A stretch of 64,000 nt of DNA from Cytophagaceae bacterium (GTDB lineage Bacteria > Bacteroidota > Bacteroidia > Cytophagales > Flexibacteraceae): assembly GCA_947458545.1 (NCBI GenBank), contig CANGYH010000007.1, forward strand, positions 1 to 64,000, in the 5' to 3' direction. A model generated the notes under the pieces. It was not told the DNA's origin. It saw nothing but the letters and a program-made list of their open reading frames with translations, and did not search any database. The translations under genes were made by a program, and so were the position numbers. Positions 41,600 through 50,239 of this stretch are shown here, piece after piece (the first letter of the stretch is position 1; each line of letters opens with the position of its first letter).

Positions 41600-42043
41600 A
41601 TGGAACTCATTCTGAAAGAGGACGTTAAAGGCCTCGGATACAAAAACGACACCGTGGTAGTAAAGCCCGGCTACGGCCGCAACTACCTCATCCCCCAGGG
41701 CATGGCCGTTGTGGCCTCTGCCTCTAACAAGAAGATCATGGCGGAGAATGCCCGCCAGGCTGCCCACAAGGCAGAGAAAATCCGCATGGATGCCGAGGCC
41801 CTGGCCAGCAGCATCGGCGAGATGACCATCACGCTGACGACCCGCGCAGGCGAGTCTGGCAAAATCTTCGGCAAAATCACGGCGCTGCAAGTGGCTGATG
41901 CCCTGCGTGCCCGTGGCTTTGAGGTAGACCGTAAGCGTGTTGACTTCGTAGAAGAGATCAAAAACCTGGGTACCTACAGCGTCAACCTCAACCTGCACCG
42001 CGAGGTGAAGCACACCATCACGGTGGCCGTGGTAGAAGAGTAG
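41600..42043 (+). CDS. rplI: 50S ribosomal protein L9
   Basis: A 147-residue L9 protein. The N-terminal domain is MELILKEDVKGLGYKNDTVV followed by VKPGYGRNYLIPQGMA; a long helix leads to a C-terminal domain with ITLTTRAGESGKIFGKIT. It is the last gene of the unit and ends 24 nt before a strong terminator. Confidence 0.97.
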   Translation: MELILKEDVKGLGYKNDTVVVKPGYGRNYLIPQGMAVVASASNKKIMAENARQAAHKAEKIRMDAEALASSIGEMTITLTTRAGESGKIFGKITALQVADALRARGFEVDRKRVDFVEEIKNLGTYSVNLNLHREVKHTITVAVVEE

Positions 42044-42066
42044 GCACTGCCTGGTTTGGCAACATA

Positions 42067-42099
42067 AAAGCCTCTGGATGCAAATCCAGAGGCTTTTTT
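42067..42099 (+). terminator. Terminator of the rpsF-rpsR-rplI operon
   Basis: AAAGCCTCTGGAT and ATCCAGAGGCTTT form a perfect 13-bp stem with a 4-nt loop, followed by TTTT. The A-run before and T-run after make it usable from both strands, which suits the convergent DUF423 gene. Confidence 0.93.
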
Positions 42100-42133
42100 A
42101 ATGGACTTAAGCCCAGAGCTGCAGGCCCGCAGC

Positions 42134-42514
42134 CTATGCCGTGGGCTGCCAGCGCGCCAGCGCAAGCAAAGCCCAGCCGGCAATCAGGCAGGTGCCCCCT
42201 AGCGGGGTGATGGCACCCATCCAGGGCAGTTGCAGCAAACAAAGCAGATAAAGCGTACCGCTAAAGATGCCCGTGCCTACCACAAAGAGCCGGCCCACCC
42301 AGGCCACCGTTTTGGCAGGCAGATGCCGCGCCGCCAACGACAGGCCCACCAGCGCCAGGGCATGGTACATCTGGTAGCGCACGGCCGTCTCAAAGGTTTC
42401 TTCTCGGCCGGTGGCAATCAGAAAATCGCGCAGGGCATGGGCCCCAAAGGCGCCAATAGCCACCGCCAGCCCAGCCAGCCAGGCCCCAACCCGAAACAGC
42501 ACTGCCGCTTGCAT
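42134..42514 (-). CDS. DUF423 family small membrane protein
   Basis: A 126-residue protein with four hydrophobic segments and the family opening LAGLAVAIGAFGAHALRDFL. It continues with AVRYQMYHALALVGL and ends with FSGTLYLLCL, GAITPLGGTCLIAGW. DUF423 (YgdD-like) proteins are widespread inner-membrane proteins of unknown function. It converges with the ribosomal operon. Confidence 0.9.
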   Translation of the reverse strand: MQAAVLFRVGAWLAGLAVAIGAFGAHALRDFLIATGREETFETAVRYQMYHALALVGLSLAARHLPAKTVAWVGRLFVVGTGIFSGTLYLLCLLQLPWMGAITPLGGTCLIAGWALLALARWQPTA

Positions 42515-42588
42515 TTGAAGAGGTAATCCTACGGAAGATTCTGCCAGCGAAGATAGGGCGTAGGGTAGGGTCGGCTATATTTGCAACA

Positions 42589-44958
42589 ATGTTGCAAAAA
42601 GGTATGCGTCTGGCGCGCTGCGGGTCTCTGGCCTTGTTGGGGCTGGCGGCCCTGGTAGGCCATGCCCGGGCGCAGCAGGCCTGCAACTGCGTGGTAGATG
42701 GCTATGTGACGGCGCAGGGCCGGGCACTGCCGGGAGCCGCCGTGCAGGTTGGCCCCGCCACCGCGGCTGCAGACGATAAAGGCTTCTACCGGATTACAGG
42801 CCTTTGCCCAGGCTCTGCATGGGTGCGGAGTGCCTACACCGGCTATCATCCTTTTGCGCGACAACTGGTGCTGGAGGCAGGCAATACCCTGCACCTGGAT
42901 TTTGCCCTGCTAGAAGAAGCCCATCAGCTAGACGAAGTAGAAGTGCAAGGCCGCCGCCGCCCCGCCCAGACGGCCGCCTCGGCCACCGACCAGATTACCC
43001 AGGCGCAGATACAGGCCGCAGCCGGAGACCCGCTCGGCGCGTTGCTGGCCCGGCAACCCGGCGTAAGTCTGCTGCGCACGGGGCCTACCGTAGTAAAGCC
43101 GGTGCTGCGCGGCCTGCACAGCAGCCGCATCCTGATCTTAAACGCCGGCGTGCGCCACGAGGGCCAGCAATGGGGCGCCGAGCACGCCCCCGAGCTAGAC
43201 CCGCTGGCCAGCGGCAAGCTGACCCTGGTGCGGGGCGCGGCCACCGTCCGCTACGGCCCAGAGGCGCTGGGCGGGGTCATCATCGCCGAGCCGCCTGCCT
43301 TGCCAGACTCGGCCGGCACCAGCGGCGGCATTACCATGGCCGGGGCCAGCAACAACGGCATGGGGCTGGCCGGAGGCTGGCTGGCCTATGCACCCAAGGC
43401 GGTGCCGGGCCTGGCCATCCGCGTGCAAGGCAGCCTGCGCCGCGCCGGAGACAGCCGCGCGCCAGATTACGTCCTCTCTAATACAGGCCTGGCCGACCAG
43501 AACGGCAGCTACCAACTGGGCTACCGCCGGGCCCACTGGGGGGCGCAAGTGAGCTATGCCCAGTTCAACACCCGGCTGGGCATCTTGCTGGCCAGCCACA
43601 CAGGCTCTGTGTCTGACATTTACCAGGCCATCCGCACGGGCAGGCCTACGGAGGTGTACCCCTTTACCTACGGCATACAGGCCCCCTACCAGCAGGTGGC
43701 CCACGAGCTGCTGACGGCCCGGGCCTGGCGGCAACTCTCTACCCGCACCCGGCTAGAGGTGCAGGTGGCGCGGCAGTTCAACGGGCGGCAAGAGTACGAC
43801 CGCGTGCGGCGCACCAGCAGCCTGGCGGGCCGCCCCGCCATGGAGCTCTACCTGACCACCTACAGCGCCGAAGCCCTGCTACGCCACCGCTTCAGCCAAC
43901 ACCTGGAGGGCCAGGCCGGAGTATCGGCCTACCTGGGCCGCAAAGGCGGCGGGTTCGATGTGGGCAGCAGCCGGTTTCTGCTCCGCTCTCTGCTGCCCGA
44001 CTATACCACCCAATTGGCCGGTGCCTTTGCCTTGGTAGAAGGCGAGGCTGGGGCCTACCGCTACGAGGCCGGGGCCCGGCTGGATGCCCGCGTGTTTGAT
44101 GTACAGCCCGGGGCCTGGCCCGGCTTTGCCACCCGGCGGCAGTTTGTGCTGCCCAGCGCCACGGCCTCCGTCTCGCGCAGGCTGGGCCAACATACCGAGC
44201 TGGATGCCACCGTCTCTACCTCGGCCCGGCCCCCCAGCGCGGCCGAGCTCTACAGCCGGGGCCTGCACCAGGGCTCGGCCACCATAGAGGTCGGCAACCC
44301 GGCCCTGGCCCCCGAGCGCATGAACGCCGCCAGCCTCGGCCTGGGCTACGACGGCCACCACCTGCGGCTTAAGGCCTCGGCCTATGTGCATGCCTTCAAC
44401 GGCTATGTAAACCTGGTGCCGGATCTGCCCCCGGCGCTCACGGTGGCAGGGGTGTTTCCCGTCTTTGCCTACCGCCAGCAAAACGCCCTCTTCCGCGGCC
44501 TGGAGGGCGAGGCCGTCTGGGAGCCCGGCCGGGGCTGGCAACTGGGGGCCGTGGCGGCCATCGTCCGCGCCCGAGACGTAAACCGAGGTACCTGGCTGCT
44601 GCAGATACCGGCCGACCGCTACCGCTTCTACTTAAACCACACCCGCACCCAGCCCCTGGGCCCGCTGCACCAGGCCTTTGCCCAGGCCGAATGCAGTTGG
44701 GTGCGCCGCCAAACCCGCCCCGGCGACTTGGCCGCAGACTCGCTCGACTATGCCGATGCACCTGCTGGCTATGCCCTGGTGTCGGCCCGGGTGGGCGGCA
44801 CGCTCCGGCTGGCAGCGCGGCTGCGCGCCCAGCTTTCGCTTGAGGCACAAAACCTGCTTAACCGTCGCTACCGCGACTATCTCGACCGCTTTCGCTACTA
44901 TGCCGATGCCCCAGGCCGCAACTTCATTCTGCGGCTAACGGTGCCCTTCGGTGTGTAG
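42589..44958 (+). CDS. TonB-dependent outer-membrane receptor
   Basis: A 789-residue receptor. After a signal peptide (ending LVGHARAQ), residues about 28-110 form a carboxypeptidase-regulatory-like domain (VDGYVTAQGRALPGAAVQVG) with a Cys pair. The plug runs from about 125 (DPLGALLARQPGVSLLRTG) through GAATVRYGPEALGGVI. A 22-strand-type barrel follows, ending in FILRLTVPFGV with aromatic or hydrophobic alternation. It imports a scarce nutrient using TonB energy. The His-rich lipoprotein 43 nt downstream suggests a metal or metal complex. A TATATTTG -7-like word lies at 42576. Confidence 0.93.
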   Translation: MLQKGMRLARCGSLALLGLAALVGHARAQQACNCVVDGYVTAQGRALPGAAVQVGPATAAADDKGFYRITGLCPGSAWVRSAYTGYHPFARQLVLEAGNTLHLDFALLEEAHQLDEVEVQGRRRPAQTAASATDQITQAQIQAAAGDPLGALLARQPGVSLLRTGPTVVKPVLRGLHSSRILILNAGVRHEGQQWGAEHAPELDPLASGKLTLVRGAATVRYGPEALGGVIIAEPPALPDSAGTSGGITMAGASNNGMGLAGGWLAYAPKAVPGLAIRVQGSLRRAGDSRAPDYVLSNTGLADQNGSYQLGYRRAHWGAQVSYAQFNTRLGILLASHTGSVSDIYQAIRTGRPTEVYPFTYGIQAPYQQVAHELLTARAWRQLSTRTRLEVQVARQFNGRQEYDRVRRTSSLAGRPAMELYLTTYSAEALLRHRFSQHLEGQAGVSAYLGRKGGGFDVGSSRFLLRSLLPDYTTQLAGAFALVEGEAGAYRYEAGARLDARVFDVQPGAWPGFATRRQFVLPSATASVSRRLGQHTELDATVSTSARPPSAAELYSRGLHQGSATIEVGNPALAPERMNAASLGLGYDGHHLRLKASAYVHAFNGYVNLVPDLPPALTVAGVFPVFAYRQQNALFRGLEGEAVWEPGRGWQLGAVAAIVRARDVNRGTWLLQIPADRYRFYLNHTRTQPLGPLHQAFAQAECSWVRRQTRPGDLAADSLDYADAPAGYALVSARVGGTLRLAARLRAQLSLEAQNLLNRRYRDYLDRFRYYADAPGRNFILRLTVPFGV

Positions 44959-45001
44959 CGGGCTTTTTGTTACTGTTTACCCTTAAACCCCCTTACCCCA
45001 C

Positions 45002-45577
45002 ATGTTCGGCAAGAACACCCTACTGTATGCCGCCTGCGCGGCCGCCCTGGCCACCACCGCCTGCAAAAAAGAAGACGACCACGGCCACGACCACAACGAG
45101 GGCGAGGTTATCACCACCATCACCGTCAGCCTTACAGACTCGGGCAGCACCACCCCCCGCACCTTCGTCTGGAGCGACCCCGACGGCCCCGGCGGCAACG
45201 CCCCCACCATCGACACCCTCCGCCTGACGGCTAACACCCGGGCCAACGCCAGCCTCAAACTGGAAGACCGCAGCGTAACCCCGGCCAAGAACATAACCGT
45301 CGAAATTGAGCGGGAGGAGAACGAGCACCAGTTCTTCTTTACGCCCACCCTGCCAGGCCTGGCCATCGCCTACGATCCTACCGATTTCGATACCAACACA
45401 CCGCCCAAGCCCCTGGGCTTGCGCAGCTTCTGGCGCACCGCCGGGCCAGGCCGGGGCACGGTTCGCATCGTGCTCAAGCACCAGCCGGGCATCAAGGCCA
45501 GCATCCCCAACACCGTCGGCGATGCCACCCGCGGCGAGACTGACATCGAGGTGGTCTTCCCAGTTATTGTGCAGTAG
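45002..45577 (+). CDS. Lipoprotein with His-rich N-terminus, partner of the TonB-dependent receptor
   Basis: A 191-residue protein with a lipoprotein signal (LATTACKKEDD, Cys20). Immediately after it comes DDHGHDHNEGE, a likely metal-binding tract. The body is a beta-sandwich-like domain with repeated Thr-rich strands (ITTITVSLTDSG, DTLRLTANTRANASLKLED). Similar lipoproteins accompany TonB-dependent receptors in Bacteroidota. I infer capture of Zn, Cu or a similar metal at the cell surface, but this rests on the His tract and the neighbour alone. Confidence 0.72.
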   Translation: MFGKNTLLYAACAAALATTACKKEDDHGHDHNEGEVITTITVSLTDSGSTTPRTFVWSDPDGPGGNAPTIDTLRLTANTRANASLKLEDRSVTPAKNITVEIEREENEHQFFFTPTLPGLAIAYDPTDFDTNTPPKPLGLRSFWRTAGPGRGTVRIVLKHQPGIKASIPNTVGDATRGETDIEVVFPVIVQ

Positions 45578-45618
45578 GGGAGCTACATCCTTACTTAAGA
45601 TCACCGTTGGTTAACCTT

Positions 45619-45667
45619 AAGGCTTGAAACTTAATTAAGAACGCCTCTTAGTTAAGTTTCGAGCCTT
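45619..45667. terminator. AT-rich hairpin after the His-rich lipoprotein
   Basis: AAGGCTTGAAACTTAA pairs with TTAAGTTTCGAGCCTT over 15 of 16 positions around a 17-nt loop, and CTTAATTAAG repeats surround it. Position (about 40 nt after the stop) suggests transcription termination; it may equally be another small repeat. Confidence 0.5.
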
Positions 45668-45864
45668 AAACTTAATTAAGGGGTTTGCTTAGTTAAGGTA
45701 GCATAAACCTGGTCCCGGTCTCCGACCGGGACCCACCCAGCCGTTACCCCGCGGTCTCCAGACCGCTCAAACGGAGGGCATCGGGTGCGATCGTCGGCTT
45801 CAGCAAACGTCTAGGCCCTGTTACCCCGTTAAGCAAAGTCTCTGAGGCTGTTTAGATTTTCCCC

Positions 45865-46038
45865 GCTAAGCAAAGTCTCTGACTTTGCTTTCCGCCGCTG
45901 CAAGTCTCTGACTTGCAATTTATTATAGCATCATAGCAAAGCAGCTTCTACCTTAATCGGCCCTTCCTAAAAGGTAGGCCTAGCTCGCAAGTCGGAGACT
46001 TGCAGCGGCCAGAAGCAAGGTCAGAGACCTTGCTTAGC
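45865..46038. repeat. Nested-palindrome repeat element, copy 3
   Basis: A 174-bp element with 52-bp inverted ends (about 46 of 52 positions matching). The left end begins GCTAAGCAAAGTCTCTGAC and the right end finishes GACCTTGCTTAGC. Its left arm is almost identical to the reverse complement of the right arm of the 9498 copy, so the two are opposite in orientation. The central 70 bases are unrelated and AT-rich. Confidence 0.85.
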
Positions 46039-46121
46039 GACAAGACCGGGACCAACCACTAAATGGGTTGCCAAGCTGAACCTCTTAAACCCCCACCCCC
46101 CTCCCGCAGTTAAACGGGGAT

Positions 46122-47468
46122 ATGTCTGCCAGCCCACGCGCCCTCTTTTGGCACCGCCGAGACCTTCGGCTCGAGGACAATACCGGCCTTTCGGCCGCGC
46201 TGATGCAGGTCGGCGATGTGCTGCCCGTCTTCATCTTCGATAGGCACATTCTTGACCCGCTGCCAGACCGCGACGACCCGCGCATCACCTTTCTGCACCA
46301 GGAGGTGTCGGCCATGCAGGCCCAGCTCCGCGCCTGGGGCAGCGACCTGCGCGTGTACTACGGCCTGCCCGAGGAGGTGTTTGCCCAGGCCAAGGCCGAG
46401 TTTCCGGCCCTGGAGTGCGTCTATACCAACCGCGACTACGAGGTCTACGCCAAGCGCCGGGATGCCGAGGTGCAGCGCCGTCTTGAAGCCCAGGGCGTAG
46501 GCTTCAAAACGTGCAAAGACCAGGTCGTCTTCGAGGAGAAGGAGGTGCTTACTCTGCAGGGCAAGCCCTTTGGGGTTTATACCCCTTACAGCCGGGCGTG
46601 GCGCAAGCAGTTCCACCCCGACATGCTCGACGAGCAGGCCGTGGAGCGCCACCGGGCCGGCTTCTGGCAGACGGAGGCCCGCTACCCCATCCGCACCATC
46701 GAGGAGATGGGCTTTGTGGCCCGGCCCGACTTCCGCTTCCCCAGCCGCGAGATCCGGCTCGAGGTGCTGCGCGCCTACGGAGACCGGCGCGACCTGCCCG
46801 CCTTAGACGGCACCTCGCGGCTAAGCCTGCACCTGCGCTTTGGCACCGTCTCCATCCGCAAGGCCTACAAATGCGCCCTCGAGCATAGCGACAAGTGGAT
46901 GGCAGAGCTGATCTGGCGTGAGTTTTACATGCAGTTGCTGGCCAACAACCCCCGCATCGAGCAGCAGGCCTTCCGCCCCGAGTACGACAACCTGCGCTGG
47001 CGCAACCCCGAGGTGGAGTTTGCCGCCTGGTGCGAGGGCCGCACTGGCTACCCCTTGGTAGATGCAGGCATGCGCCAACTGGCCCAGGAGCACTGGATGC
47101 ATAACCGCGTCCGCATGGTGGTGGCCAGCTTCCTCTGCAAGCACTTGCTCATAGACTGGCGCCTCGGAGACCAGTTCTTTGCCCGCAAACTGCTCGACTA
47201 CGACCTGGCCTCCAACAACGGGGGCTGGCAGTGGGCTGCAGGCTCCGGGGCCGATGCCGCGCCGTACTTCCGCGTGTTCAACCCCGCCCTGCAGGCCCAG
47301 AAGTTTGACCCGCAGATGGCCTACATCAAGCGGTATGTGCCCGAATACAACGACCCGCGCTACCTCCAGCACCCCATCGTAGACCACGCGTTCGCCCGCG
47401 CCCGCGCCCTGGAGGAGTACGGCCGCGCCGTCAAGCTTCCGGCTGCGGACTCGGGGTATGGGGAGTGA
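46122..47468 (+). CDS. Cryptochrome/DNA photolyase family protein
   Basis: A 448-residue FAD protein. It opens with LFWHRRDLRLEDNTGLSAAL, the standard start of the alpha/beta domain. The FAD-binding helical domain contains LSLHLRFGTVSIRKAY, ELIWREFYMQLLANNPRIEQ, then WMHNRVRMVVASFLCKHLL and DYDLASNNGGWQWAAGSGAD. Tryptophans of the electron-transfer chain are present. It most likely repairs pyrimidine dimers in light; a signalling cryptochrome cannot be excluded. It stands alone, preceded by repeats and followed by a bidirectional terminator. Confidence 0.93.
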   Translation: MSASPRALFWHRRDLRLEDNTGLSAALMQVGDVLPVFIFDRHILDPLPDRDDPRITFLHQEVSAMQAQLRAWGSDLRVYYGLPEEVFAQAKAEFPALECVYTNRDYEVYAKRRDAEVQRRLEAQGVGFKTCKDQVVFEEKEVLTLQGKPFGVYTPYSRAWRKQFHPDMLDEQAVERHRAGFWQTEARYPIRTIEEMGFVARPDFRFPSREIRLEVLRAYGDRRDLPALDGTSRLSLHLRFGTVSIRKAYKCALEHSDKWMAELIWREFYMQLLANNPRIEQQAFRPEYDNLRWRNPEVEFAAWCEGRTGYPLVDAGMRQLAQEHWMHNRVRMVVASFLCKHLLIDWRLGDQFFARKLLDYDLASNNGGWQWAAGSGADAAPYFRVFNPALQAQKFDPQMAYIKRYVPEYNDPRYLQHPIVDHAFARARALEEYGRAVKLPAADSGYGE

Positions 47469-47484
47469 CGCCCACAGGCCTAAC

Positions 47485-47520
47485 ACAACAAAGCCCAGCC
47501 GGTTGGCTGGGCTTTGTTGT
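47485..47520. terminator. Bidirectional terminator, photolyase / PD40 gene
   Basis: ACAACAAAGCCCAGCC and GGCTGGGCTTTGTTGT form a perfect 16-bp stem with a 4-nt loop between two convergent genes. A-rich and T-rich flanks allow use from both sides. Confidence 0.92.
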
Positions 47521-47539
47521 TGCCTATCCGCGCGTGGGT

Positions 47540-48862
47540 TTACTTCTCTGCCCGCACGCCGGTAAAGTCTAGCTCGTAGATGTCGGCCTCGCCCAGGCCG
47601 CGGGGGCGGCTGGTGCAGAGGTAGCCGTATTTTTTGCCGTCGGCGGCAAGCTCGGCATAGAAGATGTCGTTGCCTGGTGAGTTGTAGGGCAGGCCCAGAT
47701 TTTCGGCTTGGCCCCAGCGGGCGGCGGTATCGTCGTACCGGCAGCGGTAGAGGTCGTAGCCACCCAGGCCGTCTCGGCCCTTGCTGCCAAAGACGAGGGT
47801 GCGGCCACCATCCAGCAGCAGGGGCGACACTTCGTTCTCTAGGCTGTTGGTGGTGGCTGGCAGGCGCAGGGCCTTGGTCCAGTCGCCGTCGGCTTGGCGG
47901 CGGGTCTGGTACAGGTCCAGGTCTCCGGTGTTGCGGTTCAGCTTGCTGTATAAGGCTGTTTTCAGGTCTGGGCTAAAGGTTACGTCGTAGCCGGTGGCTT
48001 CGGCGCTGAGGCCCAGGTCTAGCGGGCTGGGCAGGTCGTAGGTGTCGCCTTGGCGGTCTGCCTCAAAAAAGCCGCCTTTGCCCGCGCCCTCTTGCAGCAG
48101 CAAGATGCGCTGGCCACCGTCCAGCATCTGTACGGGCAGATACCAGCTTTTGCGGTCGGCCGGGGCCAGCAGGGGTGCGGCTTTGCTCCAGGTGCCGTCG
48201 GGCTGGCGCTGGGCAATAAACATCTTTTCTTGAAACTCGCCGTCGGCCTGGGGCTGCTCCTCGGGGTAGAGGGGCCGGCGCGAGGCAAAGACCATCAGCT
48301 TGCCGTCGGCCGTCAGCAGGGGGTTGCGCTCGGTGTAAGGAGAGTTGATGTTTTCGCCCAGATTGCGGGGTTGCAGGGGGCTGGCATCAGGAGAGAGGAA
48401 GTAGCTTTCTGTGCGGTGTGCCTGGGCAATCAGGTTCTCGGTGCCCTTGCGGAAGGCGTCTGTCTTAGGGGCCGTATTCAGATAGCGGCGGTAGTTGATC
48501 AGCGCCGAGTCTATCCGCATGTTGAGGTGAAAGGCCTTACCGAGCCAGAAGTAGTAGTACGGATCGACCTCTAGCGGCAGTTGGCGTGCCTCGCGCAGGT
48601 AGCTCAGGCCACGGTCGGCCTGGCCGGTATAGAGGTAGCAGATGCCCGCCTTGAATTTGGCGATGCCGCTTTTGGGGTATGACCTGAGGATCTGCTCGTA
48701 CTGCGCACCGGCGGTATGGTAGTCTTCTTGGTCAAAAAAGCCGTCGGCCTTTTTGAGGGCCGCCTCCTGGGCCCACAGCGTTGCAGGAGACAGCAGGCAG
48801 AGGGCAATGGCGGCCCGCAGCGGGCGGAGCCAGGGCAGATGGGCGACGATGAAACGAAGCAT
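47540..48862 (-). CDS. Exported TPR plus PD40 (WD40-like) beta-propeller protein
   Basis: From MLRFIVAHLPWLRPLRAAIA this is a 440-residue exported protein. Residues about 35-150 are tetratricopeptide-like helices (ADGFFDQEDYHTAGAQYEQI). The rest is a PD40-type propeller with repeated blades such as NPLLTADGKLMVFASRR, SPLLLDGGRTLVFGSKG and GGYDLYRC. This matches the N-terminal part of PorE-like and OmpA-type Bacteroidota proteins, but without the OmpA peptidoglycan-binding domain. A link to T9SS accessory proteins is possible. The frame upstream to 49201 is not credible. Confidence 0.8.
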   Translation of the reverse strand: MLRFIVAHLPWLRPLRAAIALCLLSPATLWAQEAALKKADGFFDQEDYHTAGAQYEQILRSYPKSGIAKFKAGICYLYTGQADRGLSYLREARQLPLEVDPYYYFWLGKAFHLNMRIDSALINYRRYLNTAPKTDAFRKGTENLIAQAHRTESYFLSPDASPLQPRNLGENINSPYTERNPLLTADGKLMVFASRRPLYPEEQPQADGEFQEKMFIAQRQPDGTWSKAAPLLAPADRKSWYLPVQMLDGGQRILLLQEGAGKGGFFEADRQGDTYDLPSPLDLGLSAEATGYDVTFSPDLKTALYSKLNRNTGDLDLYQTRRQADGDWTKALRLPATTNSLENEVSPLLLDGGRTLVFGSKGRDGLGGYDLYRCRYDDTAARWGQAENLGLPYNSPGNDIFYAELAADGKKYGYLCTSRPRGLGEADIYELDFTGVRAEK

Positions 48863-49432
48863 GGCGCTATCAGGGAGGTTGAGAGCTGTTGCCTCGGCAG
48901 GCCAAGAGGGCTGGCAAATGCGCAACCCTCTCTTGCCGAGACGAAATTCTTGATATGTGTTGACCGTGACGCAGGGCCGCAGTGTCTGACCCAGGCCCTG
49001 CCCAAGACAAAGCCCAGAGGCGCAGCCCCACCAATCAAAAATACCGCCCCCAACCACCGGTATGGAAAGGCCGGGTAAGAAAACCGCAACATTGCTCGGC
49101 CAGGCCAACGTAAGTTTTGGAGCCAGGCCCGCAGTTTTTCTAAACAATGGATGCCGGCCTATGTTATAGACTGGTATCTTCTGCTCTTTAGTGCCTGGCA
49201 CAGGCCGACCATCGGCCCGTATCAGATTTTCGGCACAAGCATTGTGTTTAGCCTTAGGTTTTAACGGATTAACGTATGGCTGGCCGCCCCAGAGGGCCGG
49301 TAGTGTAGATAGGAACGATGTGGGAGTTGGGCCGGTCCTCTGGGAGGGTCAGCGGGGTAGCAGAGTGGCTACCTGGACTAAACAAAACGGGTATGTAGCA
49401 TACCCGTTTGCGCAGCCACTGTGGCCTACCGC
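48863..49432. other. 570-base gap with long hairpins, no gene
   Basis: The minus-strand leader of the PD40 gene contains a strong interrupted hairpin at 48893-48940 (CTCGGCA plus AGAGGG against CCCTCT plus TTGCCGAG). Bases near 49283-49350 hold CCCAGAGGGCCGG and a nearly matching mirror CCGGTCCTCTGGG about 40 nt apart. No frame here has a plausible start or composition. A small RNA or long leader is possible but unproven. Confidence 0.5.
49385..49409 (-). terminator. Terminator after the outer-membrane protein gene
   Basis: AAACGGGTATG and CATACCCGTTT form a perfect 11-bp stem around TAG. On the minus strand it is about 24 nt past the stop and is followed by a TTTGTTT tract. Confidence 0.85.
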
Positions 49433-50128
49433 CTAAAAGCGGGCCCCGACGTAGAACTTGAACGGATTGATGAACATGGCCCCGTTGCCGATGTTGACGC
49501 TGCCGTAGCCCTCTTGCACAAACTGCTGGCCAAAGAAGATGACCTCGGCCGAGGCACCTATCGTAACCGCCTCGCCGAAGGTGTGCTGCAAGCCACCGCC
49601 CAACACCAGGCCCGGCCCCGTAAACGAGTTGAATTTATAGGGACTGTTGCCCGCCAGCTTGGTGCTTGCCAGATCTACTACCTGCTGCGTGTTCATAATG
49701 GTTAGGCCAGCATGGAGGTTGGCACCCCTGAAGAGCTCTTTTTTGCGCCGGCGGAAGTACCACTTGACGTAGGGCGTAAACCGCACCACGCGCTGATCTA
49801 GCGGGACCTCTCGCGGCAGGGTCTTGCCTATGATACGTGCATCCCAACTGTTAGACTCTATCTCGCCGCCGACACCGATCTTGCCCTTGATGAGCCGCTC
49901 GTAGCGCAGGCCCAGAAAAACGGGCGTGTTGCGCTTGTCGTAGGTTTTGTTGGCAAAGCTGTAGATGTAAAACGGAGCCTCTACCCGCACCTGCAGCAGG
50001 TTGCGGGTAATGAGCAGCGTCTCGTCTGCATAAATGGGGCCTTTGAGCTTAACGCCCGTGTTCCGGACCTGTGCAAAGCTGAGCAGCGGCAGGCTCAGGA
50101 GCAGGGCCAAACCGTAGAGTTTTTTCAT
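49433..50128 (-). CDS. Outer-membrane beta-barrel protein of unknown function
   Basis: Started at MKKLYGLALLLSLPLLSFAQ, a clean signal peptide, it gives 231 residues. The mature chain has alternating strands with aromatic ends (VFLGLRYERLIKGKIGVGGE, RFTPYVKWYFRRRKKEL, GPGLVLGGGLQHTF) and ends in FKFYVGARF, the terminal-Phe signature of an outer-membrane barrel. No family is recognised. The longer frame to 50233 has no signal and is not used. Confidence 0.75.
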   Translation of the reverse strand: MKKLYGLALLLSLPLLSFAQVRNTGVKLKGPIYADETLLITRNLLQVRVEAPFYIYSFANKTYDKRNTPVFLGLRYERLIKGKIGVGGEIESNSWDARIIGKTLPREVPLDQRVVRFTPYVKWYFRRRKKELFRGANLHAGLTIMNTQQVVDLASTKLAGNSPYKFNSFTGPGLVLGGGLQHTFGEAVTIGASAEVIFFGQQFVQEGYGSVNIGNGAMFINPFKFYVGARF

Positions 50129-50239
50129 CCGGATTCGTTGCTGGGGCAAACCTAGGGTGGTGCAAAGGCTGTGGCTGGCGGCAAGGCCTGCGCACCGGTA
50201 TTGCGGCTTAAAAGTACGTAAAGTTCTGGGCATGGGGCG

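Larger units (their letters stand above)
45578..46121. repeat. Repeat-filled gap before the photolyase gene
   Basis: No gene is supported. It holds an AT-rich hairpin (45619-45667), a copy of the GCGGTCTCCAGACCGC / GGTCCCGGTC repeat (45707-45786), a broken AAGCAAAGTCTCTGA hairpin half joined to GGCTGTTTAGATTTTCCCC at about 45830-45864, and a full nested-palindrome element (45865-46038). The last 80 bases must contain the photolyase promoter; no clear consensus is visible. Confidence 0.8.

Noticed and set aside
48863-49201. 113-residue N-terminal extension of the TPR/PD40 protein
   Set aside because: It lacks a signal peptide and crosses a strong hairpin; the ATG at 48862 is followed by a proper export signal.
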